This document shows positions 10,140 through 20,769 of a stretch of 64,000 bases of DNA, piece after piece (within the stretch, counting starts at the first letter, position 1; each line of letters opens with the position of its first letter). The translations under genes were made by a program, and so were the position numbers. The DNA comes from Lichina pygmaea (Eukaryota; Ascomycota; Lichinomycetes; Lichinales; Lichinaceae): NCBI GenBank assembly GCA_963422465.1, contig OY730170.1, positions 620,001 to 684,000 on the forward strand, read 5' to 3'. The notes beneath the pieces are model-generated. The model was not told the DNA's origin. It made no database searches and saw nothing but the letters and a program-made list of their open reading frames with translations.

Positions 10140-10909
10140 CTACTCCATGACGACGACGGCGCCCAGGCCCTTGAGCGTCTCGACGATCTTCTCGCCCTCC
10201 TCCTTGGGCACGCCCTCCTTCATGAGCTTCGGCGCGCTCTCGACGAACTTCTTGCTGTCGACCAGGCTCAGGCCGAGCATGCTCTTGATCTCCTTGATCA
10301 CCTTCGGCTTGGCACCCGCGTCGAACGATTGCAGTTTCAGGTTGAACAGCGTCTTCTCCTGCGTCGCTGGCGCCAGGTCTTCTTCCTCTGCGGGTGCCGC
10401 GGGTCCAGCGCCCGGTGCGGCTGCTGGTGCTGCGAAGGTCGGCATGTCGGGGATGTTGAGGCGAGACTATAAAAATACATATCAGAAGGTATGCGGAGAG
10501 GGCTTCTGGAGCGAGGGCATCGTGTTGAAACCATAAAGGCCTCTGGAAAGCTTCATTCTAGACTAATGTCGGAGGGATGAAGCGGCCAGGGGAGACCAGG
10601 GGAGGTAAGCACGGAAACCCAGACCTTCAACGCAGACACCAAGTCCGCTGTCTCCAGCAGCGTCAATTGACTGATCTGATCCACGATGCCCGCGATCTTA
10701 GGACTATCGGTTGAAGCGGCCGCATCGGTCGACTGCCATCGGCGCGGCGCTGACGGAGATGCCATTGATGATGCGCGCTGGGCCCATCGTTGTGTGGGAC
10801 AAGAGGATGAGAGTGAAGGCCGCAATCGGTTCCGGGAAGCTAGCCGAGCTGCACGAGCGCAACACCGAGCGGTACTGGAGCTGCTTGGTGACATTATGGA
10901 TGATATCAT
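10140..10909 (-). CDS. MNP1: Mitochondrial large-subunit ribosomal protein bL12m
   Basis: Stalk protein of the mitochondrial ribosome that recruits translation factors. Exon 1 is 10625-10909 and exon 2 is 10140-10466, joined in phase 0 to 203 aa (yeast Mnp1 is 194). Residues 1 to about 55 are rich in Ser and Arg and lack acids, as in a mitochondrial presequence. The N-terminal L12 dimerisation segment IVDQISQLTLLETADLVSAL ends exon 1, and SRLNIPDMPTF opens exon 2. An Ala/Pro hinge and the compact C-terminal domain follow (KTLFNLKLQSFDAGAK, KIVETLKGLGAVVVME). The join is forced by family continuity, but the donor reads GTCTGG, which is weak. In-frame ATGs at 10954 and 10894 are alternative starts. 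Confidence 0.9.
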
Positions 10910-11252
10910 GGAGGTGCGATTGAGTATCAGATGAACTTTTTTTGAGAGCAGCAAAGCAGCATGTATGGAGCATAGAGTCTTCCATATTGCAGTCCAACAT
11001 CAGTGGCACAAGTTGACAACCGTATTCCAGCTTGCGCTTGCGAGCCTGGCTTAGTCAGTACCGGTAGTGTTAGTCAGCCAGATAGGGGGCCAATAGCCCT
11101 CGGGTCTGAGAGGGCATCAATGATCATCATCTTCTCCCCGCTCAGAGCAGGCCATTGCCTTTTAGCTCCAGCACATCCCGTGCCTCCATGAAACACGAGC
11201 CTATGCGTACGTACATACGTACATATGTACGAGGGGGTAACCAGAACCAATA
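10910..11252. promoter_or_regulatory. Divergent spacer bL12m / neurochondrin-like gene
   Basis: 343 bp between two start codons pointing apart. A TACGTACATACGTACATATGTAC cluster lies around 11206-11230, directly in front of the + strand gene. Nothing else is recognised. Confidence 0.5.
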
Positions 11253-13982
11253 ATGCCTGCCCAACACCGCACAGTCGACGCAGATGCGTCTGTGAACGCC
11301 GGTGCAGCCTCGACTGACGTCCGCAGCCCGAAGAATGTCGCAGCCGCGCTCCAGCAGACATTGACACTCCTGTCCGCTCGCGATGACACCTCGCGCTTCG
11401 TCGGCCTTGCGCTGGTCAAGTCCCTGCTCGACAACCACGAAACCCTTCGCAACGAATCAGGTACCGTCGCAAAGTGCTGGGACGCGGTGCCTGCAATCTT
11501 TCTGGACCGCTTACTCCGAGCCAATGCTGTGGCTGCCGGCAAGGCTGCGAAAGCAGATGTGAATGCGACTGAAATAGAGACTGCGGATGGAGACCAGCAT
11601 GCGAAGGCGAAGAGCGCTGGAGAGGCGAAGAACATGGTTGACTTGGCTGTTGGAGTCATTCATTCCTTCGCGCTCCTTTTGAGTGGAAGCTCTGGGCATG
11701 ATAAGAAGCTGGTCGAGAGGACGCCTTCTTTGATGGCCGTTTTGGGTCGGAGGTTAGTCGGCTGGAATCTGTTCTTTTGCTTCCACATCAGTGTTCCTGT
11801 ATCTATGCGTGATAGCGGGGTTGGATCTAGACACTTGGTTCAAGACTCCCAATCGATCAGGATCAAAGTACACAAATCCCAACTAAGTCCTCAGTCCTTC
11901 ATCAGATACCCGCACGCGGATCCTGCAGACGCTTATCAGCTTCCAAAGCGGTGGATTGGAAGGCAGCCGATGTCTGGCCCATCTAGACCATAGCCAGCTG
12001 TCGCCACTACTCGATATATGCATCCCGACTGCATTGCCTGAGTCGTCAGAGGCGACCGGCAAGGACCAGCACGCTCAGCAAATGGCTCTGGACGTGATAA
12101 AGTACGCCTTCTTGAACGTCAGCACAGGGGCAGATATATCGGACATTCAGACCATGTTACGGCAGCGCCTCAACGAGGTTGTTGATGCGCTGATCATGAG
12201 ATCTGAAAAGGGCATGAGGGAAACAAGGCACAGCGATGACGTTCTCAATTTCTTTGCCTTTCTAGCAGACTTGGTCCCGAAGATGACCTACTTCCCTTCC
12301 AACGTGAGTCGGCTAGTGCTTCCCTTTTGAGCGTCATGTCTGCTGGCTGTGAATCAAGTTCGATCTTCGGACGGTCGACGGTCTGAGCCCTGAGCATCTC
12401 ATGGCACGTCATCGTGCTTGCCCTGCGAAGGACAATGATTGACAGTCTGTCTGTCAAGCAGGGGGGTATCACTGTACCTGCTCTACAGAAGCTTTCCAGG
12501 CTTGTTCGGCAGTATATCATGTCTCGTCCACGTCTCCGTCAAGGAGATGATGCTTTCATGCCCACAGGCGAGCATACCGAAGGCGAAGGTGCCACGGCAA
12601 TTTTATGTTCAGCTCTTCTCCAAACGTATCCTGCCAATTTCCCACAGCTTCTCTTCGGCGAAGTCGGTAATGTCCGCAATCAAGATCAGCAAAAACAGCG
12701 AGGAAAGCGGGAAAAGCAACAATCCGACACCAAACCGTTCGCATATCTCTTCCCAACTGCCATATCGATCGACTTGCGTGCCTCCTTCCCGCCGTTGCAC
12801 GAGATTCTCACGTCGTCGGGAGCGTCAGCGCCGAAGTCTCAGCGGTACAGGACAATCTCCACACGGATGGCAGCAGACTTCAATATTCTATCCGCATTCC
12901 TGAGCTATCTCATGTCAACTTTATCGTCACCTGACGGTCTCCAACTCGATCCCAATCTCATTCAGAAGCTGCGATGTCAGTTTGCCGAAACATCGTCACT
13001 CGCCATAGAATTCTTGCGTGATTGGTGGGATGCCTCTGCTGGCGCCTTGAGTAGAGTGGGGGAACAGTCATTCATGCATGCACCATTGTTGCTGACAGCC
13101 GATGATAATGAAGAGGAGGAACAGAGGGCAGACAGTCAAGATCGAGTTGATAACGCTGACACAATTGGTGACCAACTAATTCTATCAGCCGTCAGCTATG
13201 TGGCGCTGTGGCTTCGGGAGGATGACAACGAGGAGCTTCGTAAAGAAGCTGTTGGCATTCTGGACGTTTTGCTAGCGCTTTATCAAGCCGGCGAGGATCA
13301 CCAGGATCGCACCGACGCGAGCGCCACTCTGAGAGCGGTTGACAATGCCAGCTTCAAATCCCCCGTTTTGGTCGCGCTCGAAGGCATACTTACGTCCGAA
13401 GACGGCATCGAGGCCTTTGAGCGAGCGCGCGGCTGGCGGGTGTTGGCTACGGACCTGTCCGGGATACTGAGGAATGTGCCCAAGAGCGTCTCGACGCCAA
13501 ACGAGATCCGCCGAGGGATCGAGACTGTGCGTGTCCTGTTTCAACTGGTGGAGAGCGAAGCGGCAACGGGCGGGACGACTGGCGAGGAACGCATGGCCAT
13601 CTTGAAGCAGATTGCTGGTTTTCCCCCTCCTCAGTCGACGCTTCCATCTGGACGAGATGAAGCCAGCGCCACCGAAGACGGCGACGACGACGTTGCGGGT
13701 ACATCAAACGGCGGAGAGTCGTTTCTGCTGCTCCTGGAGCTTCGCATATCCTCATACCAGCTCGCGGCGGCTCTCTTGGAGCACGCTGCCCGGGCGCTGC
13801 AGAGGAGATACGCAGCGGAGGCTGCCAAGATCAAACAGGCGGCCCGAGGGGTCGTTGGCATCGCCCAGGGCACAGGGGGAGTGGCTGGTAGGCCAGAGCT
13901 GTTCGAGCCGTCGGGTCCAGTTCAGGAACAAATCACCGGTGCTGAAGAAGTGGTGCAGTGGCTGGATGAGCTCAGGCTCTGA
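11253..13982 (+). CDS. Neurochondrin-family alpha-helical repeat protein
   Basis: A large helical protein of the neurochondrin (DUF1941) type; its role in fungi is poorly known. Modelled exons are 11253-11752, 11940-12303 and 12462-13982 (794 aa). The first has donor GTTAGT, and the acceptor could also be at 11948. The second donor is a perfect GTGAGT. The N-terminal part (ARDDTSRFVGLALVKSLLDN) and the stretch VLNFFAFLADLVPKMTYFPS fit armadillo-like helices, and the frame ends with EEVVQWLDELRL. The start of exon 3 is uncertain. The frame is already open from 12387 and encodes a plausible segment before 12462, but no phase-0 acceptor precedes it. I rely on the overall pattern for the family call, not on a diagnostic motif. 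Confidence 0.7.
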
Positions 13983-15817
13983 GGGTTCAGCTCTGCGTCG
14001 CGGCCATGCAACGGGAGCCTTGGCCTCGCCGCTTGCCACGTCAAGCCGTTTCTGCCGTCTGTTCGAAGCCAAGAAGTTCGGAAGGGACGAGGCGGACATT
14101 TCCCAACCCAATGATGGTGACTGCCGATGTAGTGCTTCTACAAGCCACGACATCTTCATCCAAGAGGAGTTTGGTCATCTGGGCGACAGCCATTGCCTTC
14201 TACACAGCCAAGTACCCTAGTCTTGGAAAGTACACCTGCAATCTTTCATCCCTGACTACGATACAGACGAGACGTCGTTCTTCTCGATGCTGCATCTTTG
14301 CGTTCCGGGTCGCATGAGAGCCTCGTCTAGACTGCCGCCATTCGCATGAGATTTCTTCTGAACGCCAACGACCTGCTATTGTTCCCTGACGACATAGGAC
14401 CTAGCCGGTGCTGCTCCAAGAACAGGTATGTCACTGAGTGAAAGAAGTGCTGTAGACAGGTAGTGGGTTTTACTACGCTGGTCAGGGATGACTGAAGGAA
14501 CGAGGAATGATGCCGTCAAGAAAGGGGTCCTGCGCCCACAAGACAGGAAACACAAAGTGCCGTCATCGAGCTCACAAATTGTACACGTTGGCTCATAGAG
14601 ACCGACTTTTGTGTTCTGCACTGTACTCTCGTATGAGTGTCATTCTATACTCGTGCGTCACTTATCATGGCCATTGTTTCTCTACGAGTACAGTACGTAT
14701 TACTCCGTACAGTATCAGCAACAAACACTTGCACGTAGTTCTGTACGTACCTTCGTACATCCCTCCGTACATGTGTACGTATGTACATGTAATCCTTCCA
14801 AGAGCCAGGCACTGCCAGGCTCGTTCTTGTACTTAGGTTCATACATTTAGCCAAAGTTACAGATAAGTTACGCATCCACACTGGCATCTTCCCTGGTGTG
14901 CCTAGGAAGGCGGTGCTTAGAGGTGTAGCAATTACACATCTATATACGGGAGTACGTACCCACACGTACTGCACCTACCTACCCACCTACGGTACAGTAC
15001 CACTGAGTATGTACGTATGTACATACGTATGGACAGCTCTGTCCTTTCCCAAGTGACCCTCAAACCAAGGTCACATCACTACGGTAGGTCCCTACTGTAC
15101 GGGAGTACGTACCGTAGCTGTCCTTTGACCACCATTCACACACCAATACGTAACGTACTGTCGGCGATATATCTGAACGCTGGAGAAATCACTGTCCCTG
15201 AGGGGACCGGCTGCACCACTTTTGCTGTACAGCAGTTGGCAGAGCGGTGATGTGCCAGTGGGACAATACCGTACTCATCAGGCCCCCAGGTGTCCCTCAC
15301 GATGCAACACTACAGTACCGTACTCCGTACGTCCAGAAGTACATACTCGTAAACACGTACGTACGGTATGTAGCACCACCTACTCTCAAGCAAGCGCACC
15401 ATAAGTTCTTGGGCAGCAGGTCATCCGCACACATGCTTCACTGATACGCCTGGAGTTTTACGAAAGATAGTAGCTACGCGAGGATACAGTACATTAGCTG
15501 CTCGGCCCAACCCACGTCAGTCTGCGTACGGAACGTATTCCATGCTCTGATATCGTCAACGGGTAAATCAAACCTGGGCGCAGCCAGACAGAGATGTGCA
15601 GACCCGAGAAAGTCACATTCTACGTGTGTAGAGACGATGACTCTCGCCATTTTGAACCGGGCATGGGTCCTGTCTTTTATCCTCGACCCCCCCCCCTGAC
15701 GCCCTTCGCCTGCTCCCCCTAGCACAGGCAAAGGAACGACGAGTACGGTGGACAAGGCCATTCCTCCGGGCTACTACCCTCAGTCTTCTTTCATCTACGT
15801 TACGTACATGAACAGCC
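13983..15817. other. Gene-free spacer rich in GTAC palindromes
   Basis: 1.8 kb with no supported gene. Clusters of GTAC, TACGTAC and GTACATGTAC words lie at about 14689-14790, 14951-15034, 15099-15115 and 15310-15370. Short frames on both strands here have no codon or domain signal. The last 100 bases should contain the promoter of the small secreted protein gene. Confidence 0.6.
14689..15034. repeat. GTAC/TACGTAC palindrome cluster
   Basis: Two dense blocks (14689-14790 and 14951-15034) of short self-complementary words built on GTAC, mixed with TACGTATGTACATACGTA-like runs. They do not form one regular tandem unit. The same kind of cluster recurs in nearly every spacer of the window, for example 8111-8190, 40990-41220, 46264-46345, 51436-51570, 61836-61903 and 62880-62945. 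Confidence 0.75.
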
Positions 15818-16428
15818 ATGCGATATACGTGGATGCTGTGCATCGTCCTCACCTTTGCCGTTGTTGGGACGCAATGTCACACAGCGCCGACGGAGCGTGG
15901 GCCCGGACGGCAGGCTGAGGAGAAGAACGCAGGACGCGCGTCTCGGGCGAAGGTGTTGCGTTCAGAGTCGCCCGACGCCAAGGCTCGGAGGGATGCCCTT
16001 GAATGCCAGATCTGCATCGGCGAGTGCCTGAGCTGGAAGGTACGACGCCTCTTGGAATGGGTTCGGAGTGTACAGTACATCCCCCGAGCGGGCGGATTTG
16101 CGTGTCAGATGCTCGATGGTGATCGAGTGGGTGTGGCTAACTTATGCTCAAGGAACAATGGGGCTGGGATGTTGATATCGGCTCATGTCGCAGCACGTGC
16201 GCGAAAATACTTGGCCATCATTGTTCGGCAGAGGGTCCAGCGCCAGAGGCACCGTGGACTCCAGCAGACAGCATGACGGAGCACGAGGCGTCTCCCGCAA
16301 GGAGGGTCAGCGTGCTGTCGCGGGCTGCACGGGGCATGCGATCAGCTCTAGACTATGGCAGATTCGCCAACCCATCCGGCGGCGCTTTCAGAAAGCCCGC
16401 CTACCTACCAATGCGAGTCCCGAGATGA
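15818..16428 (+). CDS. Small secreted cysteine-rich protein, family unknown
   Basis: Not recognised. Exon 1 (15818-16039) and exon 2 (16153-16428) join in phase 0 to 165 aa. The intron has donor GTACGA and a CTAAC branch box 13 bases before its CAAG acceptor, which supports the model. The N terminus MRYTWMLCIVLTFAVVG is a typical signal peptide ending near Cys20. Residues 25-62 are charged, with basic pairs (Ala-Arg-Arg just before the Cys region) that could be kexin sites. Six cysteines follow in 36 residues at 63, 66, 70, 86, 90 and 98 (C-x2-C-x3-C-x15-C-x3-C-x7-C), and the intron falls inside this block. The C-terminal 65 residues are basic and Cys-free. Size and layout resemble fungal secreted effector-like or peptide-precursor proteins; that role is inference. 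It converges on the RMD1-like gene, 83 bp away. Confidence 0.6.
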
Positions 16429-16511
16429 CGCCGGCATTGGTCAGACCGGCCGACTCTCAGGGTTAGATTACGTGAAGCGATGGCCTGTGCGGCGACCATC
16501 GCGGGCAAACA

Positions 16512-18307
16512 TCAGCCTGTCCCGGCGTACAGGTCAACCACGATATTGACCGCCGCGACGACGATCTCTGCGGCGATGAGGACGATGACTGCGAGAGACG
16601 GTTTTAGCCGCGGACGGACCGAGGCAGACGACCCGAGAGCCCTTACCGATCCATTCCAAGTACTCCCCATGAGTGTGGGTCAGCTGGTCCTTGAGGACGC
16701 TAAGCAAGTCACCGATGACGTCGAGCCGCTCTGTCAGCAGCCCTACACGCTGATCCATCTCGAGGTAACTTCTGACAGCCTGATACACGGGATCCAGCTG
16801 TGGCTCGGCCCACATGAGCTCCGGCGAATCTAGCACGGAGCCTTGCAGGTGGATGTTGATGCGGAGGATGAAGAGCTGGCCGACCTGCATGAGGATCTGC
16901 CGTCGGGTGAGGTTGACGTTTCCGGTCAGCGCGATCTGCTCGGGGATGTCCTTCGTCGCGTCGATTGTGTTGTCGACAAGGTCTTCGAAGATAGAAGTCT
17001 GCTCGAGACGACCGCTCCGATCAGCCAAGTCCATCACATCGGCTGCGAACGTCCGAACGGCGCTTGAAAGAGGCCCATGTAGCCCCCCCCCCCCCTCCCC
17101 TCCCTTGGAAAGAAGAGGACGGAAAGAATAGAAGGCCACTCACCTTGACACTCTGCGACAGAGCGTGGCTGATGGCGAGCTTGACCATGTAGTTCTTCTT
17201 CTCCCGCAAGTTGATGAAATCATTGTAGATGCGGGCCTGGTACTGTTCTGTGTAGTAAAAGTTGAAATTTTCAATCTCAACGTCGTCCGGCGCGAGCTTC
17301 TCCGCTTCGAACTTGGCAATGTCCTTGAGGAAGCGCTCTTCCTCGGCCAGCGTCATGCCCCAGATGACGACGGTGCCGTAGCCGAACAGGAAAATCTCGG
17401 GCGTGTGCACGGTCGCGTCCAGGTCGGGCTCGTTCCTGCGATCTTCTGGGTCGCCTTCGCCCTCGGCCGCCCGTCCTTCAAAGAAGCCTCGATGGCGCCC
17501 CTCCGGAGACGCCATCACGTCGTCCCCTTCTTCTCCCACCGGATCAGGCCCGTCCAGGTCACGCAGCCGCTGTTTTCGGTTGTCCTGATTGACGCCGATG
17601 TCGCTGTCCGAGTACCTTCGTTCTTGCAGTGGCGTCTTCGAGGAGCGGACGGCAAAGTCGTCCATCATCCTGTCCGCCGTCGTGGGCGGATACCAATACG
17701 GGGTGTAGATGCATTCGTCGAGCAGCTTCGGGGCCGCGCCTCTTCGGCGGCCACGCCCCTTGAGGAACTTCATCAGCCCTTCGAGATTATACGACGACGC
17801 GGTGCAGTATGCCGTGACCCGCGGTAGTCGCTCCCGGTCCGCCTTGCCCAACCGTGCTGCGTCTCGTCGGGCCGTAGGGTCTTTGATCCGGGTGAACTGG
17901 GAGTAGACCTCCCGGCCGCTCTCCTGGTCCGCTTCGACATCTGGATTCGGCAGGATCTTCAGCTTCTGTGCAGTCTTGGTCGTCCGCTGCGGGCCGATCT
18001 TGGACATCGTCTGCGATGATGTCGGAGACAGGATCGGCGCGTGATGGCCGTTCCTTCGCCGGAGCTTGTCGTTGATCGCCGACAGGACCGGCTGTGTCGC
18101 CGCGGACGACGAAATCGGTCGGTACGTCGGTGACGACGCCTGCGCTCCTGATCGCCGTACATGACTGTCGCCATCGTCGATGGCGGCTACGGTCGTATGA
18201 GGGCTGAACGTGACGGTTCGCGTGGACCTGGCTGGGCGGCTGGACGGGGCTGATGGAGCTGGTGGGAGGAGCGGGGTGGATTCTGTCTCTCCGATGGTCT
18301 GGGTCAT
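16512..18307 (-). CDS. RMD1/RMD8-family (DUF155) membrane-anchored protein
   Basis: Member of the conserved eukaryotic DUF155 family (yeast Rmd1/Rmd8, fission yeast Sif2), tied to mitochondria or sporulation by family but biochemically undefined. Exons 17144-18307, 16647-16998 and 16588-16512 give 530 aa. Introns use GTGAGT/CAG (145 nt) and GTAAGG/CAG (58 nt). Family blocks in order: YSQFTRIKDPTARRDAARLG and LPRVTAYCTASSYNLEGLMK, then IFLFGYGTVVIWGMT, then LTRRQILMQVGQLFILRINI and YLEMDQRVGLLTERLDVIGD. A single hydrophobic C-terminal helix (VIVLIAAEIVVAAVNIVV) forms the anchor. The first about 110 residues are low-complexity and variable, which is usual. The exon 1/2 join restores SVK-TSIFEDLVDNTI exactly as in the family. 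Confidence 0.92.
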
Positions 18308-18979
18308 GATGACGGTGGACGAGAGGCCGTGACTGTGGGTTCCCGTCGCGGCCTATTTGAGTGGCTCAGGCATTTTTCAACGTGGTACAGATGTATAGGG
18401 TATAATTCTGCGTTCGGCGAAGAGCCGCCTGAAAGCTACTGTACTCCGTACGCTCTGAAGCTTGCACAATACGTTACGCTACGGTACGTACGTATGTACC
18501 GGTACCGGACAGCTGGAGTCAAGGGGACGCTAAGCACAATGGCCAGTAGTATCCACCTACGACAAGCCGACTATAGTACGGCTACACTCAACTGTGACGG
18601 GGCTTACTACGAGGACACATCGGACGACTGCCTAGTCTCTGGTTCAGTAAGAATCCCGCGATGTTTCTAGCTAGGAAGCGAAATCGTTTTCGTGCGTCTA
18701 CGGAGCAATGTTTTTCCGCTCCGAAGACCGTCTAGTCTTCGACCCCATGCCAGCTGGGCAGAGAGGCGCAAGTGACGTGTGGTGTACGCGCCCTTGCCGC
18801 GACATGCGCATCCCCACCACAAACTCAATCTCAACCTCAGCCGGAGCTGCGGACAGATCTGGGATGCTCGGACCTTGAAGTGACCACGCTGCAACCGGTT
18901 TCGTTTGCGAGCTCCTCACCACCGCTACCGTACGTACAGTACGTACTACTGTACCCGTATCGTCCATGGATGCTCCCTC
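18308..18979. other. Spacer RMD1-like 5' end / UTP16-like 3' end
   Basis: 672 bp with no supported gene. GTAC-rich words lie near 18476-18500 and 18930-18950. It should contain the RMD1-like promoter and the UTP16-like 3' UTR. Confidence 0.5.
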
Positions 18980-20591
18980 TCAGGCTCTCTTCCTTAGGAA
19001 TCCGCCACCCACTTTCTTCCGTTCCACAGCTGCCCTGCTGCCCTTTCGAGCTTTTCCTGCTAGCCAGCCCTCCCGCACCGACCGACCATCTCTGTTCGCT
19101 CGTGGTGGCAGCGAAGGATTCTGGTGTTCCAGCACCTTGACCCTCAGTGGGCCTCGCCTCATCTCTTTGAGAGGCTTCTCACGCGAGTCAAAGACGACAT
19201 GCTTTCTGGTGGCCTGAGCTGTGCGTTCCAGATCGACGTCCTCGAGCAAGGGCGGCCGATAGGGTTCTGCGGCCAATATGTCTTCTGGCAGCAGGTCTGG
19301 AACCACTGGTTTCGCAAGACGTCTTGGGTGAGTGCGCAGAGGATCGCTGTCTCTGTTCATAAGCTTCTCTGGCGGACTCTGGTCCAAGGTGGCGGGGGTC
19401 GTCGATATGGAGGGACCTCCTTTTGCCTGTGCCTTCGACTCCTGTCGCTGTGCACTCGCTTGTTCTTTGAGCTTGATGTCCTTCTCCCTCCGACTCTGCC
19501 GTCCCAATGCTTCTTGGCTGTACCGAACATCAGCAAGAAAGGCCGATAAAGTCTTATCGCAACGCGATCAGACCTCACCTTCTGACGGCTTGGTGCACCC
19601 TCCTCCGTCGCTCGGTGGCCTTTTGCTGTGCAGCAGACAGAGTTTCTGCTTCGGGGGCCTCGTCATCGCTGGACGAATCGCCTGCTTCTGTCGGATCCAC
19701 ATCTGCCAGCGCCTTGGGCGATATTGGCCCCGTGCTGTGCAGGCCTCTAGTACCAAGAGATTCGTCGTCGCCGAACTTGACATGAGATCTCGACTGTCCC
19801 GGCCTATGATCGTTTAGGACCGCCTTGGAGGCCGCTCTGTCACGCGGTTGGTCATTTCGTCGGCCATCAGCTTTCTTTGGCCGTGGAGTTGCCTCACTTT
19901 TGGCACCGTACGAGAAGTCCGTGTAATCTTCATCGCGCGTCTTGCCTGATTTTTCCACGACCACTCCGACGAGAACCGACGGGCGCCGTCCATGCGGAGT
20001 AACCGGTCGTTCCCGTGGAGCGGTCAAGGGAGAGTCGAGCGGTGCAGTAGAAGCATCAAGCTCTGGCACATCGCCACTTGACACGTCCTGTTTCTCCTTC
20101 CCCTCAAGGGGGCGAACGTCCGTGTGTTTGCCTTCAGAAAGTCTTGGTCTCTTGGCAGGCAATGCACCTTCAACATCCACATCCTCGACTGGACCCTCTC
20201 CAGTCTCGTCCCTCTTCCTGGGCACGGTTGATGAGACTGACGTTGACTTTTCAATGCCCTCAATTGCCTCTTCTGGTCTAGACTCTCCTGGTACGCTCCG
20301 CGTTGGTGGGAGACCGCCATCTTTTTGAAGCAGGTCCTCTTCGTTCGCGTCGATAGCCGCCGAAAACGCCGACGATTCGCGGGCTACCCCTTCTGCCATC
20401 TCGATGGCAGCCTCCAAACTCGGAGTGGCCGGCCTCGTATAAATCACTTCGCGGACTGAGTACTGAGCGGGCACACTCTGCTCTCGAAGGACCCGGAGAC
20501 GCACCGGACTCCCGACCATGAATCCCGTGACTGTAAAAGGCGTCGGAAAGTACTCGCGGAAGAAGCCCAAGAAGAGTTGTCCGGGTATCAA
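18980..20591 (-). CDS. UTP16-like U3 snoRNA-associated protein
   Basis: Probable small-subunit processome component acting in nucleolar pre-18S processing. Exons 19579-20591 and 18980-19517 join through a 61-nt intron (GTGAGG donor, CTGAT branch, CAG acceptor) to 516 aa. The long central part is low-complexity, acidic and Ser/Pro-rich. The conserved end carries DSSSDDEAPEAETLSAAQQK just before the splice, then a Lys/Arg-rich helix (RQSRREKDIKLKEQ), the block KPVVPDLLPEDILAAEPYRP, and a basic tail. This acidic SDDEAPEA plus VPDLLPE pattern is what I associate with the U3_snoRNA_assoc family; the assignment is by memory of the family. The first 24 residues before MVGSPVRLRVL look unlike the rest, so the true start may be 20519 or in an upstream exon. 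Confidence 0.68.
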
Positions 20592-20769
20592 CGTACTGTA
20601 CGACTGTCAAGGCAATCCGTGTTTTTCAGCTGTCAGATGTTGCTTTGTGGGGTTGTCGTCGGAATAAAGTCGTACCGGCCCGTCGACCATTTGCTCGGCA
20701 CGTGATATCAATACGTAGCGCATTCTGCTCGTTCCCGCGACACCCACCGCGAGCTCGCAACATCCAACA

